This document shows positions 9,307-18,247 of a stretch of 64,000 nucleotides of DNA, one piece after another. A program made the position numbers and the translations under genes. Source of the stretch: Clostridium pasteurianum DSM 525 = ATCC 6013 (GTDB lineage: Bacteria; Bacillota; Clostridia; Clostridiales; Clostridiaceae); contig NZ_CP009268.1 of the NCBI RefSeq assembly GCF_000807255.1, forward strand, positions 2,386,384 through 2,450,383. The letters run 5' to 3'. Under the pieces are notes generated by a model that made no database searches, was not told the DNA's origin, and saw only the letters and a list, made by a program, of their open reading frames with translations. Numbering within the stretch: position 1 is the first letter of the stretch; every line of letters starts with the position of its first letter.

Positions 9307-9436
9307 ATTGAAGCAAGTTCTTAATTCAGGTGGGGATTCTTTTACCCCATCTGAATTTTAGAACTGCGAATGCATGGCTTACTTGGCGTTGAACTCCCAC
9401 TTGAAGAAGGGGGAGACTCACGGCAAGTTAGTCAGG
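9307..9436 (-). repeat. Dispersed structured repeat, copy A (short form)
   Basis: Read on the minus strand this block starts CCTGACTAACTTG and ends CTTGCTTCAAT. It is nearly identical over its last 95 or so bases to 44993-45224. It folds into two stems: a long one whose arms contain CTTGCCGTGAGTCTCCC and GGGAGTTCAACGCCAAG, and a second with arms AATTCAG(A)TGGGG and CCCCA(C)CTGAATT. No protein is encoded. Candidates are a non-autonomous IS200/IS605-type remnant or a mobile structured RNA. Confidence 0.8.
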
Positions 9437-9483
9437 TTAAAATAATCTTACTACAAACAAAGTCCTTTAAATATTGGATATGA

Positions 9484-10509
9484 TCATCTTATAAACATAG
9501 CATCTCCAAAACTGAAAAATCTATATTTTTCTCTCACTGCTGTATTATAAGCTTTCATTATTATTTCTCTGTTAGATAAAGCACTAACTAACATTATAAG
9601 AGTAGATTCAGGAAGATGAAAGTTGGTTATAAGTCCATCTACTACTTTGTATTTATAACCTGGATATATAAATATATCTGTCCATCCAGAGGCTTCCTTT
9701 ACTTTCCCTTGCTCATCTCCAATAGTCTCAAGAGTTCTTGTGGAAGTTGTTCCTACCGAAATAATTCTGCCACCTTCTTCTTTTGTTTTATTTATTATAT
9801 CTGCACTTTCCTTTGACAACTGATAAAACTCTGAGTGCATATGATGTTCTTGAATATTGTCTACTTTTACAGGTCTAAAAGTACCTAATCCCACATGTAA
9901 TGTTAAAAATACTATTTTTATCCCTTTGCCTCGAATTTTATCTAAAAGCTCCTCTGTAAAATGTAATCCAGCTGTAGGTGCTGCTGCAGATCCTTCATTT
10001 TTGGAATACACCGTTTGGTATTGCTCTCTATCCTTAAGTCTTTCTGTTATATAGGGTGGGAGAGGCATTTGACCTAATTTGTCTAAAATTTCCTCAAAAA
10101 TCCCACTATACTGAAATTCTATTATTCTATTACCTTCTTCAGCTATTGATTTCACCTGGGCCTTTAACATGCCTTCTCCAAATTCAAATTTTGCCCCTAC
10201 TTTAGCTTTTTTGCCAGGTTTAACCAAAGTTTCCCAAGTATTTTTATTCAATCTCTTTAACAGAAGCAATTCTATTTTACCACCGCTATCTTCTTTACTC
10301 CCTATAAGACGTGCTGGAATAACTCTTGTATCATTTAAAACTAAACAATCCTTAGGATCCAAATATTCAATTATATCTTTAAAAATTTTATGTTCAATTT
10401 CTCCTGTCTGTTTATTTAATACCATTAATCTGCACTCATCTCTCTTTTCTGATGGATGCTGTGCTATCAATTCCTCTGGTAAATCAAAATCAAAATCTTT
10501 AAGTTGCAA
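9484..10509 (-). CDS. queA: S-adenosylmethionine:tRNA ribosyltransferase-isomerase
   Basis: Transfers and isomerises the ribosyl group of SAM onto preQ1-tRNA to make epoxyqueuosine. Motifs are [13 protein letters not shown] at the N-terminus, [12 protein letters not shown] near residue 65, [16 protein letters not shown] and [14 protein letters not shown]. The frame is open from a TTG at 10527, but I prefer the TTG at 10509, which has GAGGGTG at good spacing and gives 341 residues, the family length. It is followed by tgt, the same pathway, and preceded by ruvB. Confidence 0.95.
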   Translation of the reverse strand: MQLKDFDFDLPEELIAQHPSEKRDECRLMVLNKQTGEIEHKIFKDIIEYLDPKDCLVLNDTRVIPARLIGSKEDSGGKIELLLLKRLNKNTWETLVKPGKKAKVGAKFEFGEGMLKAQVKSIAEEGNRIIEFQYSGIFEEILDKLGQMPLPPYITERLKDREQYQTVYSKNEGSAAAPTAGLHFTEELLDKIRGKGIKIVFLTLHVGLGTFRPVKVDNIQEHHMHSEFYQLSKESADIINKTKEEGGRIISVGTTSTRTLETIGDEQGKVKEASGWTDIFIYPGYKYKVVDGLITNFHLPESTLIMLVSALSNREIIMKAYNTAVREKYRFFSFGDAMFIR

Positions 10510-10586
10510 AAACTTCACCCTCTTCAAAGTTAACTGTTGTATGTAAAATCTTAAATTAATTACTTTTTATACTATATAAATATTTT

Positions 10587-11630
10587 CTATTTCCTATTTT
10601 CCTTAAATACAGAACACTGAGTATAATTTCTATCAGAACTTATAGGTCTATTTAAATGCTTATAAGTTTTATCTGTAGCCACTCTTCCCCTTGGAGTTCT
10701 CATTATAAATCCTTTTTGAAGTAAATAAGGTTCATAAACATCATCTAAAGTATCCAGTTCCTCCCCTATAAAGTAAGCTAAGGTCTCAAGTCCTACTGGC
10801 CCACCATTGAAATTATCAACTATAGCTTCCAAAATTTTATTATCTATTTTATCAAAACCTTCTTTATCTATTTCCAATAGTTCCAAAGCTTTTTCTGAAG
10901 AAGGAATATCAATAGTTCCATTTCCCATTACTTCTGAATAATCTCTAACTCTCTTTAAAAGCCTATTGGCAATTCTTGGAGTTCCCCTAGAACGTCTTGC
11001 TATTTCAAGAGCTGCTTTTTCCTCTATACCTACTTTTAATATTGAAGATGATCTGACAATTATCTCTTTAAGTTCTTCATCTTTATAAAACTCCATAGGA
11101 CACATTACTCCAAACCTATCCCTAAGAGGTGAAGTTAAAAGTCCAACTCTAGTAGTAGCTCCAATTAGAGTAAATTTTGGCAAGTCTAATCTTATAGACT
11201 TAGCAGCCGCTCCTTTACCTATAACTATATCTAAAGCATAATCCTCCATAGCAGGATATAATATCTCTTCCACACTTCGATTAAGTCTATGAATTTCATC
11301 TATAAATAATACATCAAATTCAGATAGACTAGTCAATATAGCAGCTAAATCTCCAGCTCTTTCTATAGCCGGTCCTGAAGTTATTTTAAGATTTCCCTTC
11401 ATTTCCCTTGCAATAATATTTGCAAGAGTAGTTTTCCCAAGTCCCGGAGGTCCATAAAATAAAACATGATCTAAAGCTTCTTTTCTCTTTTTTGCCGCCT
11501 TTACAAATATACTGAGCTTTTCCTTTACCTTATTTTGCCCTATATATTCTTTTAATCTTTGGGGTCTTAAACTATATTCTACATCTAAGTCTTCATTTAA
11601 ATTTACAGAACTTACAATCCTTTCCTCCAT
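10587..11630 (-). CDS. ruvB: Holliday junction branch migration ATPase RuvB
   Basis: Hexameric AAA+ motor that drives branch migration with RuvA. The 347-residue protein has Walker [10 protein letters not shown] near residue 62, Walker [11 protein letters not shown], sensor [18 protein letters not shown] and the C-terminal winged-helix region with [12 protein letters not shown]. Its start is ten bases after ruvA stops, so the genes are coupled. The ruvA-ruvB-queA-tgt order is a widely conserved cluster. Confidence 0.97.
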   Translation of the reverse strand: MEERIVSSVNLNEDLDVEYSLRPQRLKEYIGQNKVKEKLSIFVKAAKKRKEALDHVLFYGPPGLGKTTLANIIAREMKGNLKITSGPAIERAGDLAAILTSLSEFDVLFIDEIHRLNRSVEEILYPAMEDYALDIVIGKGAAAKSIRLDLPKFTLIGATTRVGLLTSPLRDRFGVMCPMEFYKDEELKEIIVRSSSILKVGIEEKAALEIARRSRGTPRIANRLLKRVRDYSEVMGNGTIDIPSSEKALELLEIDKEGFDKIDNKILEAIVDNFNGGPVGLETLAYFIGEELDTLDDVYEPYLLQKGFIMRTPRGRVATDKTYKHLNRPISSDRNYTQCSVFKENRK

Positions 11631-11640
11631 ATTTACCCCC

Positions 11641-12243
11641 TCAATTCATTAAAAATTTTAAACATTCCTTTATTATGGATTCTAAACTTTCACTTTTATC
11701 AGAAGCTTTAATTGCCTTTTCTGCTTCTTTTTCAGAATAACCTAAAGATATTAATGCCCCCATAGCCTCAGCTATATTTCTTTCCTGTACAAAAATATCT
11801 TCTGATCCACTGCCTTCAGTAACTTTTGCCACAAATTCATCTGCTTCAAATTTATCTTTTAATTCAAGAATTATCCTTTGAGCTATTTTTTTACCTATAC
11901 CAGGTGCTCTTGTTATAAGTTTCTCATCTCCCGTTAATACAGCATACTTTAAATTATTAACTGTAGATATAGATAAAAGAGACAGACATGCCTTAGCACC
12001 CACTCCATTTATTGTAAGCAGTTTGTTAAACATATCCCTCTCTTCCTCTGTATGAAATCCATAGAGCCCAATAAAATCTTCTCTCACTATTTGCTCTAAG
12101 TATAGAAGAACATCTTCTCCTGTTTTAGGCATAGCAGCTATAGTACTTCCTGAAACATATATCTTATATCCAATACCATTATTTTCTATAATAATGTAAT
12201 CTTTATCTATACCAATAAAAATACCCTTTATGTATGTATACAA
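11641..12243 (-). CDS. ruvA: Holliday junction-binding protein RuvA
   Basis: Tetrameric DNA-binding partner of RuvB. I place the start at a TTG at 12243, giving MYTYIKG, the invariant RuvA beginning, with AGGGA six bases upstream; the frame is open further to 12288 but that adds residues unlike RuvA. The resulting 200 residues fit the family. The OB fold, a helix-hairpin-helix region ([17 protein letters not shown] and [12 protein letters not shown]) and a C-terminal domain III ([17 protein letters not shown]) are in order. Confidence 0.95.
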   Translation of the reverse strand: MYTYIKGIFIGIDKDYIIIENNGIGYKIYVSGSTIAAMPKTGEDVLLYLEQIVREDFIGLYGFHTEEERDMFNKLLTINGVGAKACLSLLSISTVNNLKYAVLTGDEKLITRAPGIGKKIAQRIILELKDKFEADEFVAKVTEGSGSEDIFVQERNIAEAMGALISLGYSEKEAEKAIKASDKSESLESIIKECLKFLMN

Positions 12244-12337
12244 ACTTAATCCCTCATTATCTTTAAAATCTAATATATACTTTACCATTTTAATTAGGGT
12301 AATTCAAGTTATTATGGAAACCTTAAATTCATAGCAG

Positions 12338-12380
12338 AAGAAAAAAGCCCTCAGACTTAAGATGTAAAGTCTGAAAGGCT
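12338..12380 (-). terminator. Rho-independent terminator after the BofC-like gene
   Basis: On the minus strand, AGCCTTTCAGACTT pairs with AAGTCTGAGGGCT and is followed by a run of six T. It overlaps the last codons of the BofC-like gene and separates it from ruvA. Confidence 0.85.
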
Positions 12381-12974
12381 GTCTCTTGCTTCTTCTATAG
12401 TATCATACTCCTGAGAATCTTTATTAAATATTACTTCGTCTTCACCTTTATGATTAATATTTCCTCCAACCTCTTGAAGTTCTAGTTCTCCCTTATCATT
12501 AGCTACATAAATTTCAAAAGAATTTCCATTAAGTTTTGGTACAAATTTACCCGGAGAATGAACTTTTACACATAATATTTCATTATCTTTGGTTTCAATT
12601 ATAAATCCTTTTTCCTTAAAACTATTATATACATCTTTAACCTTCTTACCAGCCATATCTTCACTAGTGGTATTAGAAGTCTTTAATATATCTTCACTAA
12701 ACTCATTCTTGCCATTTAAATTATTATATTTTCTATCCACATACATAACTGGCAAGTCCTCTTTTATTATTGTATCATTTGCAGCAGGATTCTTTTCACT
12801 ATTATATACATTTATAGTCTGTACATTAGAATCTGTTTCTCCTGTTTTTAAATACTTTTTATACAAATAAGCTATATCAGTTTTTAAAACACTTCTATAT
12901 CCATAACAATATGAAGCTGTAAAAGTAACTAATAATATTAAAATTCCTATAGCGATCTTTCTCTTATTATCCAT
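12357..12974 (-). CDS. Membrane-anchored BofC-like protein (tentative)
   Basis: A 205-residue protein with one N-terminal membrane helix (about residues 7-26), then an extracytoplasmic linker rich in Asn and Thr and a folded C-terminal region of about 100 residues. In Bacillus, bofC, a forespore-secreted inhibitor of the sigma-K checkpoint protease SpoIVB, lies just upstream of ruvAB. The size, membrane signal and identical position suggest a clostridial BofC-type protein, and the C-terminal part (EIYVANDKGELEL) is compatible with a BofC C-terminal fold. The similarity is weak and rests largely on synteny, so I leave the symbol empty. Confidence 0.55.
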   Translation of the reverse strand: MDNKRKIAIGILILLVTFTASYCYGYRSVLKTDIAYLYKKYLKTGETDSNVQTINVYNSEKNPAANDTIIKEDLPVMYVDRKYNNLNGKNEFSEDILKTSNTTSEDMAGKKVKDVYNSFKEKGFIIETKDNEILCVKVHSPGKFVPKLNGNSFEIYVANDKGELELQEVGGNINHKGEDEVIFNKDSQEYDTIEEARDSLSDFTS

Positions 12975-13034
12975 GTTAATCCCTCCTATAGAGGAATTAT
13001 TGACAGATAATTCTATTTTTAAACATTAAATTTA

Positions 13035-13664
13035 TTATTTTTCTGCAACTGAACAAATCCAATTTTTTTCTTCTTTTATTTCTATCTGTACATTCCTATA
13101 ACCAGCCTTTTTAAATAACTCTTCAAATTCTTTAGGAGTATATATTTTAAGATTTCCCATTTTTACATACTCATCATTTCTATCTTTAAACTTTTCATCC
13201 TTATATATTTCATTTATTACAAGAATTTTTCCTGATGGTTTTAAAACTCTTTTTATTTCCTTAAGATTATCTACTACATCTGGCCAAAAGTAAATAGTTT
13301 CCACTGCAGACACAAAATCAAATTTTTCATCTTCAAAAGGAAGTTTTTCTACAGTAGCATTATAGATTTCCACCTTTCCTTGAGCTACAAGATCCTTATT
13401 GTAATCACTAGCCCAATTTACACAATCTATTGAATAATCAATTCCAAAAACTTTTCCTTTAGGTGTTAAAGAAGCTAACCTATTTATAGTTCTTCCTCCA
13501 CCACAGCCTATATCTAAAATCTTACTATTTTCCTGTATATTTACCTTTCTTAGTCCCCAGCCTGTCAATTCAAAATGACTTTCATTCATATCTTCTACAA
13601 CAACTTTTCCTGTATCGCCTGCAGGCTTTCTACATTGATTTAATCTTTTTGCCATATCACTCAT
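13035..13664 (-). CDS. Class I SAM-dependent methyltransferase
   Basis: A 209-residue soluble protein with the SAM-binding motif I ILDIGCGGGRTINRL (about residue 49), the acidic residue of motif II in VFGIDYS, and motifs IV/VI in KFDFVSAVETIYFWPDV and VLKPSGKILVINEIY. It belongs to the broad UbiE/Methyltransf_11 group. The substrate cannot be read from the sequence. It stands alone with its own ribosome binding site and is followed by a bidirectional terminator. Confidence 0.85.
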   Translation of the reverse strand: MSDMAKRLNQCRKPAGDTGKVVVEDMNESHFELTGWGLRKVNIQENSKILDIGCGGGRTINRLASLTPKGKVFGIDYSIDCVNWASDYNKDLVAQGKVEIYNATVEKLPFEDEKFDFVSAVETIYFWPDVVDNLKEIKRVLKPSGKILVINEIYKDEKFKDRNDEYVKMGNLKIYTPKEFEELFKKAGYRNVQIEIKEEKNWICSVAEK

Positions 13665-13869
13665 ATAAATACTGCCTCCTAATTACAATAGTATTACTTA
13701 ATAATCATTATCATGTTCATTTATTTAAATAATACTTCATTTTATACTTAAGGTCAATTGCCTTTAAATTGTATTTGTATATCTTAATATTTTATGCCTA
13801 CCCCATTATTTCATTGAAAATTTGCCCTGCTACTTTTTGAATTACATATAAATTTATATTATTATCAAT

Positions 13870-13912
13870 AAAAAACCTGTTTAATTAAAAAATATAATTA
13901 AACAGGTTTTTT
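13870..13912. terminator. Bidirectional Rho-independent terminator
   Basis: AAAAAACCTGTTTAATTA at the left pairs with TAATTAAACAGGTTTTTT at the right, a near-perfect palindrome with A and T tracts at both ends. It can terminate both strands in the 13665-13941 gap, which holds nothing else that I recognise. Confidence 0.85.
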
Positions 13913-13941
13913 ATTGAATTATAGATCAGAATTTTTATAAT

Positions 13942-14223
13942 CTATTCTACAATTTCCCATATATTTTTCATTTCCTTGATATATCCATATTCAATAAAAT
14001 CATCATCTATTGTTTCTCGTTCTCTATTATAATAGGATATTGGTATAGTAACTTCCAAAGATCCTCTTTGTGAGAGTTTACCATCTAAATAGTTTTTTTT
14101 CATGTTATCAAAATTTTGAACAAGCCTTATACCTAAATTTGAATCTGTATTATAAGTAGCCCTCCAAAAATCTCTTTTAGTTACATTTTCTTTTAATCTA
14201 ACCTTTACTCTTTTAAAAGCCAT
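13942..14223 (-). CDS. Hypothetical protein (93 aa)
   Basis: I do not recognise this family. It is a 93-residue, highly charged soluble protein (many Lys, Arg, Asp and Glu) without membrane segments or cysteines. The start has a good ribosome binding site (GGAGG, seven bases before ATG), which supports translation. It is flanked by a terminator on one side and 240 bases of AT-rich DNA on the other, so it is probably monocistronic. The pattern of alternating hydrophobic residues suggests a small beta-rich fold. Confidence 0.65.
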   Translation of the reverse strand: MAFKRVKVRLKENVTKRDFWRATYNTDSNLGIRLVQNFDNMKKNYLDGKLSQRGSLEVTIPISYYNRERETIDDDFIEYGYIKEMKNIWEIVE

Positions 14224-14467
14224 ATTTATACCTCCATTATTAAAAATTTTTAATATAAAATTAATTATATAATAATTGAATAGTAAACTAACTACAATAT
14301 AGTTTATTAAATAGTAATATTTCTATATTTAGCTTTTATTTGTATTTTATACAACAAATTTTAATCTTTAGAAAATAAATTTATTTTTAGTTTAATATTG
14401 AAAAAGTAAATAAAACGTTTACTATATATTATGATGATAAATTTTTTTGATTTCGCTTTTTTAATAT

Positions 14468-15061
14468 TTATTTAATTTCTTTTCTTATTTTAAAATTTAC
14501 TCCTAAGCTGTCTGCAATCTTTTTACACTCTTCAATGTGTTCTGGAGGTAAACAATCCACTACAGAGAGTTGTACATCTTTAACAATTTTTCTACATTTC
14601 TTAGTAAAATCTAAAATATAATTAAAAGCTTCTTCCCCAAATATACTATGGCATATGTGATCATATTCTTTAGCATTTCTGGCATTTAAACTTATAGATA
14701 CACTATCTACAATATATTGAAATCTAGGTGTAACATCATAGTTATGAATTTTATTTGCCTGACCATTAGTATTTATCCTTATAGGTATATTAGCTTTTTC
14801 TTTAACCTTTTTACAGACTTCAATTACTACATCAATATTTTCAAGTGGCTCTCCAAATCCACAAAACACCAATTGTTTATATTTGCTAAGGTTTCTTGAA
14901 AATATATCCTTTATTACTTCCTCTGAACTTGGCTCCTTTTCAAGCCATAAATCATTCTGGAAAGCATCTTTAAGATTTCTCACACAAAAATCACAGGCAT
15001 TTGAACATTTATTTGTTACATTAACATAGAGGTTATCTTTTACTTCATATGTAATAATCAT
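14468..15061 (-). CDS. TatD family-linked radical SAM protein
   Basis: A short radical SAM enzyme of 197 residues. The cluster-binding motif is CSNACDFC near residue 19, followed by a radical SAM half-barrel with VFCGFGEPL and RINTNGQ. The size and sequence match the group often fused to or encoded beside TatD nucleases (TIGR04038); no tatD is present in the window. The ATG at 15061 is chosen because AAGGAA precedes it at workable spacing. The reaction is unknown. Confidence 0.8.
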   Translation of the reverse strand: MIITYEVKDNLYVNVTNKCSNACDFCVRNLKDAFQNDLWLEKEPSSEEVIKDIFSRNLSKYKQLVFCGFGEPLENIDVVIEVCKKVKEKANIPIRINTNGQANKIHNYDVTPRFQYIVDSVSISLNARNAKEYDHICHSIFGEEAFNYILDFTKKCRKIVKDVQLSVVDCLPPEHIEECKKIADSLGVNFKIRKEIK

Positions 15062-15230
15062 AAGGATCAATTCCTTTCTTATATGGCTATTTATTAAAGT
15101 ATAAAATTACATTAAAATCTAATTTATTATATATTATATCACAGTTAAATGATAAATTTTAAGAAATTGCTATTATGCAGCAGCATTTATTTCTTTAAAT
15201 ATAACTTATTAATAATTGACTTTATAATAT

Positions 15231-15269
15231 AAAATAAGAAGTTCGTTAAATTTTAGAACTTCTTATTTT
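15231..15269. terminator. Rho-independent terminator-like palindrome
   Basis: AAAATAAGAAGTTC pairs with GAACTTCTTATTTT around an 11-base loop. The palindrome lies downstream of the winged-helix gene (minus strand) and upstream of the radical SAM gene. Confidence 0.7.
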
Positions 15270-15321
15270 ATATTTTTCGCTGTAATAGCTCTCTTTTGTA
15301 TAGATTTACTTTATATTTCTT

Positions 15322-15501
15322 TTATTTACTTATTGAATAATAACATCTCTTAGGTGATACTATCTTGCCTTCCGCCTTTAACTCTTTAATGGCTTTTTCT
15401 ACTTCTTTCTTTTCAATATTAACTAAATTAACAATTTCATTAGTTTTCAATGAATGCTCAGTTTCACTTAATATCTTGATAATAGATTCTTTTGTACTCA
15501 T
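15322..15501 (-). CDS. Small winged-helix transcriptional regulator-like protein (59 aa)
   Basis: An ORF of 59 residues from an ATG at 15501 with GGAGGG upstream. The sequence reads as a single winged helix-turn-helix: a first helix (ESIIKILSETEH), a recognition helix pair (LKTNEIVNLVNIEKKEVEKAIKEL) and a wing (GKIVSPKRCYYSIS). It resembles the compact wHTH proteins found near metal and redox genes. It lies beside the Fe-S/FMN membrane protein and could regulate it or the divergent ABC transporter; that is inference from position only. Confidence 0.75.
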   Translation of the reverse strand: MSTKESIIKILSETEHSLKTNEIVNLVNIEKKEVEKAIKELKAEGKIVSPKRCYYSISK

Positions 15502-15630
15502 ATTTATCCCTCCATAACATCAATATAATATTTTCAAAATATATATCAAGTTTTCAAATATGTTTAGTTGTATTTTAAGCCATTGTAATATTATCTTGTG
15601 ATTTTATCAATAAATTCCACATATTAATTA

Positions 15631-16839
15631 TCATTTAATTTTGGCTTTTTCTAATGCTTCTTGTGTACTTACAATAATCCCCTCAGAACTTGCACTAGCT
15701 CCAGATACTACGTCCACTTCTGTTGATTGGGCTTTTATTATTTCATTTGGTATTATATTTATGACTTTTTCATAGTATCCTTGTGTGCCCTCCGTTTGTT
15801 TTGCTTTAATATCTACAATTTTTCCATCTTTAATGGTTACCGAAACTTGTACATTAGGTTTAACATAAATAGAAGAATTTCCCGTATAAATACCATCTTT
15901 ATACTTAACTTTATTTAATGACTTTTTGCTTTGAACTGTATTCACCGTTGCTTCCATAGCTATATAATTTTTATTTACAGCTGCACCGGCCATACCATTA
16001 GCAAAATATATCACTCCAAAACTAACTATAGCAACTAAACTCACTACTGTTGCATTAATATTTTTATTAAATATATCTGTTTTTATATTTTTTCTAGGAC
16101 ATATTTCTACACATTTCAAACAATTTATACACTCACCATTATGAATACTATTAAACTTATATAATGATAATCCCATAGAACAATTATCTGTACAAATTCT
16201 ACAACTGCCACATCTTTCTTTTAATTTACTAATTTTAAAAGGTGCTATTTTAGAGCTTAATACAAATAAAGCACCTAAGGGACATAGATATCTGCAAAAA
16301 AATCTCTCAATTAATGCAGATCCAATTAATATAAATACTAAAACTATAAACCCTAAAATTAAACTACTGTTAATACTCCAAAATTCAATTATTCCAGCAA
16401 AAGCCTCCCAAGGATTACTAATCTTAAAAATTTTACTTTTCATCGTCCATGAAAAAATTATTATAAGCATTAAAATCACATATTTTGCGTATTTCAAAAT
16501 AGAATCTGCTTGTCTATCTAATTTAAAATTAATCTTAAATACCTTTTTTATTGATAGATAAATTAAATCATTTAATGTTCCAAAAGCACAAATAAATCCA
16601 CAAAAAAATCTTCCTAAAAATATAGTCATAATTGCAATGGTTATAATTTCAATTAAATTAGGATACATCTGTATAAAATTAAAATTACCTTTAATAATTT
16701 CCAAATATACATTTTTTATTTCACTAAATATTAATGAAAATAGTCCTGGAAATAATATCAAAAATATAATTTGTAAAATAATTCTTATTATTTTTATTTT
16801 ATGTAATTTCCAATTGTAATTTCTAATTCTTTTTAACAT
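15631..16839 (-). CDS. Membrane 4Fe-4S ferredoxin / FMN-binding protein (NosR/NapH-like plus RnfG-like domain)
   Basis: A 402-residue electron-transfer membrane protein. I choose the ATG at 16839 because AAGGAGG precedes it; an upstream start at 16893 lacks this. Membrane helices carry FFCGFIC and FFCRYLCPLGAL, the NapH/NosR-type motifs. Two ferredoxin motifs follow (CGSCRICTDNC and CINCLKCVEICP). After another helix comes an extracytoplasmic FMN-binding domain with VVSGASASSEG, where flavin is normally attached covalently to Thr/Ser. It probably passes electrons across the membrane to an external flavin. It is divergent from the ABC transporter at 17313. The partner is not known. Confidence 0.85.
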   Translation of the reverse strand: MLKRIRNYNWKLHKIKIIRIILQIIFLILFPGLFSLIFSEIKNVYLEIIKGNFNFIQMYPNLIEIITIAIMTIFLGRFFCGFICAFGTLNDLIYLSIKKVFKINFKLDRQADSILKYAKYVILMLIIIFSWTMKSKIFKISNPWEAFAGIIEFWSINSSLILGFIVLVFILIGSALIERFFCRYLCPLGALFVLSSKIAPFKISKLKERCGSCRICTDNCSMGLSLYKFNSIHNGECINCLKCVEICPRKNIKTDIFNKNINATVVSLVAIVSFGVIYFANGMAGAAVNKNYIAMEATVNTVQSKKSLNKVKYKDGIYTGNSSIYVKPNVQVSVTIKDGKIVDIKAKQTEGTQGYYEKVINIIPNEIIKAQSTEVDVVSGASASSEGIIVSTQEALEKAKIK

Positions 16840-17144
16840 TTTTAACCTCCTTAATTTATTGATTAAAATTTTAGTAAAGCTATGCAAAGCCAATTATTAA
16901 GTATTCCAATATGTTTGCTTATATATTAAAAGCTTTATTCTTCTTTGTCAAGAGAACTATATAAATTTACTATTCCCTTAAATTTTACTTTAAATTTTTA
17001 TTGTTATTATTGTTTTTTTTAAAGAATATGTGTAATAATTAATTAAATTTCAACAATGAAAATGCAAAAATAAGAAATAAAATTTATGTATTACATGAAT
17101 AATGTAGAACTTATGTAGAATCTATTAATAAAAAGTAAATCATA

Positions 17145-17193
17145 TTGACAATGGTATTAAAAAGTGTTAACATAGTAATCAAATATGATTACT
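17145..17193 (+). promoter_or_regulatory. Promoter with palindromic operator for the ABC transporter operon
   Basis: TTGACA (17145-17150) and TAACAT (17168-17173) are spaced by 17 bases. Directly downstream, AGTAATC-AAATAT-GATTACT (17174-17193) is a perfect 7-base inverted repeat covering the expected transcription start, where a repressor would block initiation. The remaining gap 16840-17144 is AT-rich promoter DNA for the divergent Fe-S gene. Confidence 0.65.
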
Positions 17194-17224
17194 TGATTTA
17201 TTGATTTTTAAGTGATACAGTTGA

Positions 17225-17275
17225 CCAGAAGGCTGGAGACTAGATATCTATTTTTTAGATGTCTAGTCTTTTGTT
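17225..17275 (+). terminator. Leader hairpins and intrinsic terminator upstream of the ABC operon
   Basis: A small hairpin CCAG-AAGG-CTGG (17225-17236) is followed by GACTAGATATCTA / TAGATGTCTAGTC (17238-17264) and TTTTGTTAT. The terminator lies between the promoter and the first codon, so the operon is probably controlled by attenuation or a small riboregulator. I do not recognise a described riboswitch class. Confidence 0.7.
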
Positions 17276-17312
17276 ATATTAAAAATAAACAATATTTTAG
17301 GAGGAATTTTAA

Positions 17313-18170
17313 ATGAGCGAAATAATTGAAAACGTACATGAAGAAAGAGAAGATAATGATTACAAAGTTACCATTAAAAATATAAAAAAATCCTATACTG
17401 TAATATCAGATGAAGGAAAAACAGATGAAGAATTTTTAGCATTGGAAAATTTCAATTTACAGATAAAAAAAGGTGAATTTATAACTATAGTTGGGCCTAG
17501 TGGTTGCGGTAAATCTACTTTCTTAGATATTTTAGCTGGATTATCTAAACCTACTTCTGGTGAAATATATATTGACGGCAAATTAATAACAGGTCCAGAC
17601 CTTGATAGAGGAATTATTCTTCAGGGATATGCATTATTTCCATGGCTAAATGTAACACAAAACATTGAATTTGGACTTGAAATAAAAGGAATTTCAAAAG
17701 CTAAAAGAAAAGAAATAAGTGCTAAATTTATTAATTTAGTAGGATTGGATAAGTTTAAGAATAGATATCCTCATGAATTATCAGGCGGTATGAAACAAAG
17801 AGTGGCAATTGCCAGGGCCCTCGCCTATGATCCGGAAGTTTTACTTATGGATGAACCCTTTGCAGCTGTAGATGCTCAAACCAGAGAATCACTGCAGGAA
17901 GAATTATTAATTATTTGGGAAAAGACAAATAAAACTATTGTATTTATAACGCATAGTATTGAAGAAGCAATATTTCTAGCAGATAGAGTAGTAGTAATGT
18001 CTTCTAACCCCGGCAAGATTGAAGAAATTATTAAAATAAGTTTACGAAGACCTCGAAATACTTCTGATGTAATAAACTCTAAAGAATTTTCTAAGATATG
18101 GAACCTTCTTCACAATAATAAGCCTAACAATAAGACAAATGAAAAAGCTTCCCTGAAAGTTTCTCTATAA
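17313..18170 (+). CDS. ABC transporter ATP-binding protein, nitrate/sulfonate/taurine (NrtD/SsuB) type
   Basis: Cytoplasmic ATPase of an importer. The 285-residue protein shows Walker A GPSGCGKST, Q-loop LQGYALFPW, signature LSGGMKQRVAIARAL, Walker B VLLMDEPF and the H-loop ITHS. The NrtD/SsuB/TauB subfamily normally serves importers of nitrate, sulfonates, taurine or thiamine precursors. A good ribosome binding site (AGGAGG) precedes the ATG. It is first in an operon with two permeases but no substrate-binding protein, so the substrate cannot be assumed from the family. Confidence 0.92.
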   Translation: MSEIIENVHEEREDNDYKVTIKNIKKSYTVISDEGKTDEEFLALENFNLQIKKGEFITIVGPSGCGKSTFLDILAGLSKPTSGEIYIDGKLITGPDLDRGIILQGYALFPWLNVTQNIEFGLEIKGISKAKRKEISAKFINLVGLDKFKNRYPHELSGGMKQRVAIARALAYDPEVLLMDEPFAAVDAQTRESLQEELLIIWEKTNKTIVFITHSIEEAIFLADRVVVMSSNPGKIEEIIKISLRRPRNTSDVINSKEFSKIWNLLHNNKPNNKTNEKASLKVSL

Positions 18171-18247
18171 AGGTCTTTAATTTGTTGTGAATTGCTTTCT
18201 TAGAATATGTAGAACAAATAATTTGTAAAAACAATAAGGAGATTATT

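Noticed and set aside
13942-14223. Possible antitoxin of a toxin-antitoxin pair
   Set aside because: No partner gene on either side and no recognisable DNA-binding motif.
17200-17275. Known riboswitch (guanidine, Moco or preQ1) in the ABC leader
   Set aside because: The conserved cores of these classes are not present; only a hairpin and a terminator can be supported.
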